Source: an uncultured Gardnerella sp. (lineage in GTDB: Bacteria > Actinomycetota > Actinomycetes > Actinomycetales > Bifidobacteriaceae). From it: 10,897 nt of DNA. The position numbers were made by a program, and so were the translations under genes. This document shows positions 6,832-10,897 of the stretch, piece by piece (position 1 is the first letter of the stretch; each line of letters begins with the position of its first letter). The stretch spans positions 1 through 10,897 of the forward strand of contig CAMXWX010000029.1 in assembly GCA_947252975.1 (NCBI GenBank). The letters are read 5' to 3'. The notes beneath the pieces are model-generated. The model had not been told where the DNA came from, ran no database searches, and saw nothing but the letters and a program-made list of their open reading frames with translations.

Positions 6832-7692
6832 TTACTTGCACTCTTCTTCCGTTGGATGCAACAGCGAAGGTGCCGCGCCCATCAAAATCTTTGTGTACTC
6901 ATCTTGCGGATTGTTAATCACTTGGTGAGTTTCGCCGCGCTCAACAATCGTTCCGTGATTCATAACAACAACTTCGTCAGAAATGTATCGGATTGTTTGA
7001 ATATCGTGGCTAATAAACACCATGGAAAGATTCAGCTTCTTCTTTAAGTCGGAAAGAAGATTCAAAATCTGAGCACGCACAGAAACATCCAAAGCGGAAG
7101 TTGGCTCATCTGCGATGATTGCATCTGGGTTAAGCGAAAGAGCACGAGCAATTGCCACGCGCTGACGCTGTCCGCCAGAAAGCTGACCTGGTAAAGCACC
7201 AAGAACAGAATGAGGCAAACCAACCATTCGGATTAGCTCCTTGGCTCTAGCATCGCGCTCAGCCTTGCTTCCAATCTTGTGCACAACAAGCGGATCAATC
7301 AACTGGTCAATCACACTCATGCGCGCATTCAAAGCCATTGCTGGATCCTGGAACACAACGGAAACCACGCGTCCAATATCCATGCGCTCTTTTGCAGTTC
7401 TATGCGTAACGTCTTGACCTTTGAACAAAACCTTACCGCTTGTAACTTGCTGAAGGCCGCACATAATGTTTGCAGTAGTAGACTTTCCGCAACCAGATTC
7501 GCCAACAATACCAATCGTCTTGCCTGGCATAAGCTTAAGATTCACCTTGTTTACGGCCGTAATCTTATTCTTGTGGAATAAGCCAGATCCTGCTCGAGTA
7601 GTGAACACCACTTCGGCGTCGCGCAGCTCGATGATTGGAACATCGCCATTTTCGCTTTGAGTTTTGTTTGTTTCGTTAACATTCATGTTCAT
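6832..7692 (-). CDS. Dipeptide/sialic acid-type ABC transporter ATPase (OppF/DppF-like)
   Basis: Cytoplasmic ATP-hydrolysing subunit of the importer, 286 residues. Walker A GESGCGKS (64-71), Q-loop FQD (114-116), signature LSGGQRQR (171-178), Walker B AIIADEP (191-197) and the switch His229 in SHD are all intact. The C-terminal extension typical of the oligopeptide ATPase subfamily is short. Its ATG overlaps the stop of the preceding permease-ATPase gene by four bases (ATGA), with AAAGGAG ahead of it, so the two are translationally coupled and probably form the two nucleotide-binding domains of one transporter. Sequence type alone indicates the peptide/nickel ABC family; sialic acid as substrate is inferred from the neighbouring nanA, nagAB and sialidase and from the similar importers in bifidobacterial nan clusters and the Haemophilus ducreyi Sat system. 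Confidence -1.
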   Translation of the reverse strand: MNMNVNETNKTQSENGDVPIIELRDAEVVFTTRAGSGLFHKNKITAVNKVNLKLMPGKTIGIVGESGCGKSTTANIMCGLQQVTSGKVLFKGQDVTHRTAKERMDIGRVVSVVFQDPAMALNARMSVIDQLIDPLVVHKIGSKAERDARAKELIRMVGLPHSVLGALPGQLSGGQRQRVAIARALSLNPDAIIADEPTSALDVSVRAQILNLLSDLKKKLNLSMVFISHDIQTIRYISDEVVVMNHGTIVERGETHQVINNPQDEYTKILMGAAPSLLHPTEEECK

Positions 7693-9713
7693 CGCACATC
7701 TCCTTTATCGGAGTTGGTCAAAATTGCGGAAGGCACATCCGATTCTGGCTCTGGAGGCGCAGCGTAGAAGTGCCACGTTCCTGGAATGCGCTTCATTACT
7801 GGGCGCACGTCAAGTCCTTGATCTGGATGAGAAGAACGCGGTGCGAATCGATCCCCCTTAGGGAAGTCGGATGGGCTTGGAACCGTTCCTGGAACCTGAT
7901 GCAATCTTGGAGCACCAGCCTCAATGGAAGTTACGGAGCCAAGCAAGCCGCGCGTGTACTCGTGATGCGGATCGGTGAGGATTTCCTTGGTGGAGCCTTG
8001 CTCAACAACCTGGCCTGCGTACATTACGGTAATCGAGTGCGCAACCTTGGCAACAAGAGCCAAATCGTGGCTTACAAACACCATTGCGAATCCAAGCTTC
8101 TCGCGCAATTCGTTAAGAAGGTCAATCACTTGCTTTTGAACAGTAACATCCAAAGCGGTTGTTGGCTCATCTGCGATTATCAACTTTGGATCTCGCGTAA
8201 GTGCCATTGCAATCAACACGCGCTGACGCTGACCACCAGAAAGCTCGTGTGGGTAGGATTCAAGCGTGCGCTTTGGATCCAAGCCTACAAGCTCCAGCAA
8301 CTCTTCGGCGCTGCGAGTGCCACCTCTAGAAGTTAGCTGCTTCATTTGCGCTTTAATAAGCATTGATGGGTTTAAGGAAGACAACGCGTCTTGGTAAACC
8401 ATTGCAATCTCGTGGCCACGCAAAGCATTGTGCTCCTTTGGGCTAAGCTTTACAAGATCCTTGCCATTAAACAGGATTTGTCCGCTAATCTTAGCTTTTG
8501 GATCAAGCAAGCCCATAATCGCAAGCGAAGTGATTGACTTACCGCAACCAGATTCACCAACCAAGCCCATTGTTTCGCCTGGACGAACAGAGAAGCTCAA
8601 GTGGTCTACAACATTTACGCTGCCGTAGCGTGGGAACTGAATGCACAAGTCTTTAACCTCAATAACTGGAGGCTCCGTAGACGTTGGCTGCAAGCGATCC
8701 GTGCGCTTTAACTCTGCCTCGCGAAGCTTTGCCAAAGACTCAACCAAAGCGTCGTGCTGCTCCTTGTAAGCTGCAACTGGGTCGGTAAGAATCCTGTCTT
8801 CCTTGCGAGCAGCATCCGCATCTGCAGCACTCTTAGCTACTGGAGCGGTTGGAGCTGCAACCATTGCATCCGTAATGCCCTCAGAAAGAATGTTAAGGCA
8901 CAAAACGGTAATCATGATTGCTAAGCCTGGGAACAATGCCTGCCACCAGTATCCAAAGATAACGCCCGCTTTAGCAGAAGACAAAATGTTGCCCCATGTT
9001 GGAGTTGGCTCTGGAATACCAGCGTTGATAAAGCTAAGAGAAGCCTCGAACACGATTGCGTCTGCAACAGAAAGCGTTGTGAACACCATAACTGGAGCTG
9101 CAATATTACGCGTTACGTGCTTGAGCAAAATCCAAGGTGCGCGAGCGCCAGAAACGATTACTGCACGCACGTAGTCTTTTCCATATTCGCTTATTATATT
9201 TGCTCGCACAATTCTTGCGATTTGTGGAACGTAAAGCACGCCAATGGAAATGATGATACCAATCATGGATTGTCCAAGAATTGCAAGGCACACAGCTGCT
9301 AATGCGATTCCTGGGATAGACATTACTATATCAATCAATCGCATTATAAGCTCAGATATCCAAGTGCGGCTCACAGCTGCGATTGCGCCGATTATTGCGC
9401 CCATCACCAACGCAAAGAGCACAGACGACAAGCCGATTACCAGCGAGTAGCGAGCGCCGTACATAACGCGCGAGAACACGTCTCTACCAAGGTTATCGGT
9501 GCCAAACCAGTGCGCTCCTGTTGGCGGCTGATAGTTTTGCGTAATCTTTACTGGGTCGCATGGCGCTAGGAATCGCGCGAATACTGCGCAGAACGCCAAT
9601 ATTGCAATCACAATAAGCGAGATTTTAGAGCCTAAGCTCATGCTTTTAAATCTGTTAAATTTGATGCCTGGTTTTGATGCGGCATCTACTACCTGATTCT
9701 TTCCAAATAGCAT
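7689..9713 (-). CDS. Fused ABC permease (DppC-like) and ATPase (DppD-like)
   Basis: One 674-residue polypeptide combining a membrane permease with a nucleotide-binding domain. Residues about 31-50 form the first membrane segment, followed by the FGTDNLGRDVFSR motif (70-82) typical of DppC/OppC proteins, further membrane segments to about 280 and an EAA-like loop (EYGKDYVRAV, about 176-205). A charged linker (about 290-348) leads to the ATPase: Walker A GESGCGKS (386-393), Q-loop YQD (440-442), signature LSGGQRQR (491-498), Walker B LIIADEP (511-517), switch His549. The C-terminal 70 residues carry the oligopeptide-type extension with TWHFYAA. No frameshift or stop interrupts the join, so it is a genuine fusion. 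The start ATG follows the permease stop by one base, with AGGA 9 nt upstream. Sialic acid is the inferred substrate from context. Confidence -1.
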   Translation of the reverse strand: MLFGKNQVVDAASKPGIKFNRFKSMSLGSKISLIVIAILAFCAVFARFLAPCDPVKITQNYQPPTGAHWFGTDNLGRDVFSRVMYGARYSLVIGLSSVLFALVMGAIIGAIAAVSRTWISELIMRLIDIVMSIPGIALAAVCLAILGQSMIGIIISIGVLYVPQIARIVRANIISEYGKDYVRAVIVSGARAPWILLKHVTRNIAAPVMVFTTLSVADAIVFEASLSFINAGIPEPTPTWGNILSSAKAGVIFGYWWQALFPGLAIMITVLCLNILSEGITDAMVAAPTAPVAKSAADADAARKEDRILTDPVAAYKEQHDALVESLAKLREAELKRTDRLQPTSTEPPVIEVKDLCIQFPRYGSVNVVDHLSFSVRPGETMGLVGESGCGKSITSLAIMGLLDPKAKISGQILFNGKDLVKLSPKEHNALRGHEIAMVYQDALSSLNPSMLIKAQMKQLTSRGGTRSAEELLELVGLDPKRTLESYPHELSGGQRQRVLIAMALTRDPKLIIADEPTTALDVTVQKQVIDLLNELREKLGFAMVFVSHDLALVAKVAHSITVMYAGQVVEQGSTKEILTDPHHEYTRGLLGSVTSIEAGAPRLHQVPGTVPSPSDFPKGDRFAPRSSHPDQGLDVRPVMKRIPGTWHFYAAPPEPESDVPSAILTNSDKGDVR

Positions 9714-9714
9714 G

Positions 9715-10671
9715 TCACACCGTCCTAATTCTTGGGTTGATCAGCACGTAAAGCAAATCAACAATAATGTTTATAAAGATGAATGCGATTGCAACAACCA
9801 AAACAACGCCTTGCACAAGCATTGGCTGGTTGCCATTAATGCCGTCAAACATTGCGGTACCCATTCCTGGGAGTGCAAAAATAACTTCTATAACGATTGC
9901 ACCACCCATAAGGTAACCAATCTTCATGCCAAGAGTTGTGATTGGTGTAATCAAAGCGTTGCGGAACACGTTTCTAGCAACAACCACGCTCTTTGGAATA
10001 CCTGCGCCGATTGCGGTTCGCACATAATCCTTATCCAATTCCTCTACCATAGAGGTTCGTATGATTCGCGTAAGCTGACCTGCTACTGGAAGGCCTAATG
10101 CGAAGCAAGGCATTGCCATTCTTGCAATATACGCTTCTGGATCTTCAAAGAACGGTACAAAATCGCCAGAACCTGGGAGCCATGCGAGCTTGATTTGCAA
10201 GACGTAAATCAAAAGAACGCCGAGCCAGAAGGATGGAGTTGCGATTGCAATAATCGAAAGCACGCGAACCGTTTGGTCAACCCAAGTATCGCGGTAAAGC
10301 GCTGCAAAAACGCCAAAGATTACTGCAAAGACTATTGCGATTAACAAGCCAATGAAGGTTAGTTGCAAGGTGATTGGGAAGGCGTCCGCCACTCGCTGAG
10401 CTACGGAATCCTTGTTTACGCCATAAACACCCATGTTTCCTTGGAAGAGTCCAACTATATAGGACCCAAACTGCTCCCACCATGGCCTATCGTAGCCCAT
10501 TTCGTGGCGGAAGGCTGCCAGAGCTGCTGGAGACGAGTTTTCGCCTAATGCTGCAACTGCTGGATCGTATTTAGAAAATGACATAAGGAAGAATACGAGG
10601 AACGTAACACCGAATGCCATGAACGGCAGGGCGATTAGTCGCCTACCTAAAAGTCTAAGAAAATTACTCAT
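9715..10671 (-). CDS. ABC transporter permease, DppB-like
   Basis: Integral membrane subunit of the importer, 318 residues from the ATG at 10671. Hydrophobic segments lie at about 12-30, 100-125, 137-160, 185-200, 250-268 and 287-311, and the EAA coupling loop is at about 209-240 (EELDKDYVRTAIGAG), the surface that contacts the ATPases. The long extracellular stretch after the first segment is typical of DppB/OppB. An in-frame GTG at 10737 would add 22 residues, but it falls in the loop of a hairpin, has no ribosome binding site and adds a Cys-rich leader not seen in the family, so the later ATG at MSNFLRLLGRRL is preferred; its own site is weak (GGATG). It pairs with the fused permease downstream (one-base gap). 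Substrate is inferred from the neighbours. Confidence -1.
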   Translation of the reverse strand: MSNFLRLLGRRLIALPFMAFGVTFLVFFLMSFSKYDPAVAALGENSSPAALAAFRHEMGYDRPWWEQFGSYIVGLFQGNMGVYGVNKDSVAQRVADAFPITLQLTFIGLLIAIVFAVIFGVFAALYRDTWVDQTVRVLSIIAIATPSFWLGVLLIYVLQIKLAWLPGSGDFVPFFEDPEAYIARMAMPCFALGLPVAGQLTRIIRTSMVEELDKDYVRTAIGAGIPKSVVVARNVFRNALITPITTLGMKIGYLMGGAIVIEVIFALPGMGTAMFDGINGNQPMLVQGVVLVVAIAFIFINIIVDLLYVLINPRIRTV

Positions 10672-10700
10672 AAGACATCCACACATCCATTGAAGAAAAT

Positions 10701-10719
10701 TGTTATTTTTTGCATAACA
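10701..10719. other. 19-bp palindrome upstream of the permease
   Basis: TGTTAT (10701-10706) and ATAACA (10714-10719) form a perfect 6-bp inverted repeat with a 7-bp centre, 29 bp upstream of the permease start and touching the base of the adjacent hairpin. Its size and symmetry suit a dimeric regulator site, but no second copy was found by eye elsewhere in the window. Confidence -1.
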
Positions 10720-10772
10720 AAACCGGCCCATCTGCACAAAGGCGAGAAAGGTAAACAGTTGGGCCGGTTTTG
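10718..10772 (-). terminator. Long-loop GC-rich hairpin between binding-protein and permease genes
   Basis: CAAAACCGGCCCA (10718-10730) and TGGGCCGGTTTTG (10760-10772) are perfect 13-bp arms around a 29-nt loop. The stem ends in TTTTG on the minus strand but no longer U-run follows. It starts 46 nt after the binding-protein stop. Hairpins here commonly lower permease expression relative to the binding protein by partial termination or by protecting the upstream mRNA; which applies cannot be told. Confidence -1.
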
Positions 10773-10817
10773 CGGTTAGAGGTTAGGGAAAATGAAGTTT
10801 GTTACTTTGACTTGCAC

Positions 10818-10897
10818 CTACTTTGTTAGCTTTGCTTTTACAAGGTTGATGCCAGTGGAACCGATTGCATTCCACTCAGCCAATGCGCCCTTCTTTA
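10818..10897 (-). CDS. C-terminal end of a probable ABC solute-binding protein
   Basis: Only the last 25 residues plus the stop (TAG, 10818-10820) are in the window, reading KKGALAEWNAIGSTGINLVK followed by AKLTK. The short C-terminus with an aromatic and small residues, placed directly upstream of the DppB-like permease in the same direction, fits a family 5 (peptide/nickel type) extracellular binding protein, here presumably the sialic acid receptor of the importer. The short fragment allows no domain test, so the assignment rests on position and on the uninterrupted frame to the window edge. Confidence -1.
   Translation of the reverse strand, partial: KKGALAEWNAIGSTGINLVKAKLTK

Noticed and set aside
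7770..8336. 188-residue plus-strand open frame
   Set aside because: It lies wholly within the ATPase part of the fused transporter gene on the other strand, has no family features and no convincing ribosome binding site.
10672..10737. 22-residue N-terminal extension of the DppB-like permease from a GTG at 10737
   Set aside because: The start lies in a hairpin loop without a ribosome binding site, and the added residues do not resemble the family's N-terminus.
2..10897. Mobile element or horizontally inserted island
   Set aside because: No transposase, integrase, tRNA, target duplication or terminal repeats were seen, and codon use looks even across the genes.

Overview
The window is a sialic acid (N-acetylneuraminate) scavenging and catabolism locus from what looks like a Gram-positive member of the Bifidobacteriaceae. 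It carries a GH33 exo-sialidase, a GntR/FadR-type regulator, nagA, nagB, a NanA-type lyase and a dipeptide-family ABC importer. This gene set resembles the nan/nag clusters known from Bifidobacterium. The moderate GC content (near the mid 40s percent by eye) and A/T-ending codons beside frequent GCG/CGC fit Gardnerella or a relative better than high-GC Bifidobacterium. The genus is an inference; no rRNA or other marker is present.

Layout. Positions 2-3278 are on the plus strand: a sialidase whose 5' end lies outside the window, with two LamG-like modules ahead of the beta-propeller, overlapping by 17 bp a GntR/FCD regulator. A hairpin terminator at 3285-3323 separates these from everything else, which is on the minus strand and convergent. 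Read in the direction of transcription (right to left) the minus-strand genes are: the 3' end of a solute-binding protein (10818-10897), a DppB-like permease (9715-10671), a fused DppC-like permease plus ATPase (7689-9713), a second ATPase (6832-7692), a DHDPS/NAL-family lyase (5732-6691), nagB (4716-5528) and nagA (3386-4645). The transporter genes are tightly coupled (1-nt gap, then a 4-nt overlap). Gaps of 140, 203 and 70 bp separate the ATPase, nanA, nagB and nagA, and hold hairpins and short direct repeats that are candidate regulatory sites. No gene-free stretch exceeds about 205 bp.

Working model. The sialidase releases sialic acid from glycans, and the binding protein with the permeases and two ATPase domains imports it. 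The lyase splits it to pyruvate and N-acetylmannosamine. After phosphorylation and epimerisation (NanK and NanE, not in this window), NagA deacetylates GlcNAc-6-P and NagB converts GlcN-6-P to fructose-6-P. The regulator probably senses a pathway intermediate and represses the locus.

This is a recognisable pathway rather than a new system. The items most worth a second look are the duplicated LamG modules, the regulator read out of the sialidase 3' end, altered sialate-contact positions in the lyase, the alternative hairpins ahead of nanA and the four-fold ATTAGCA repeat ahead of nagB.
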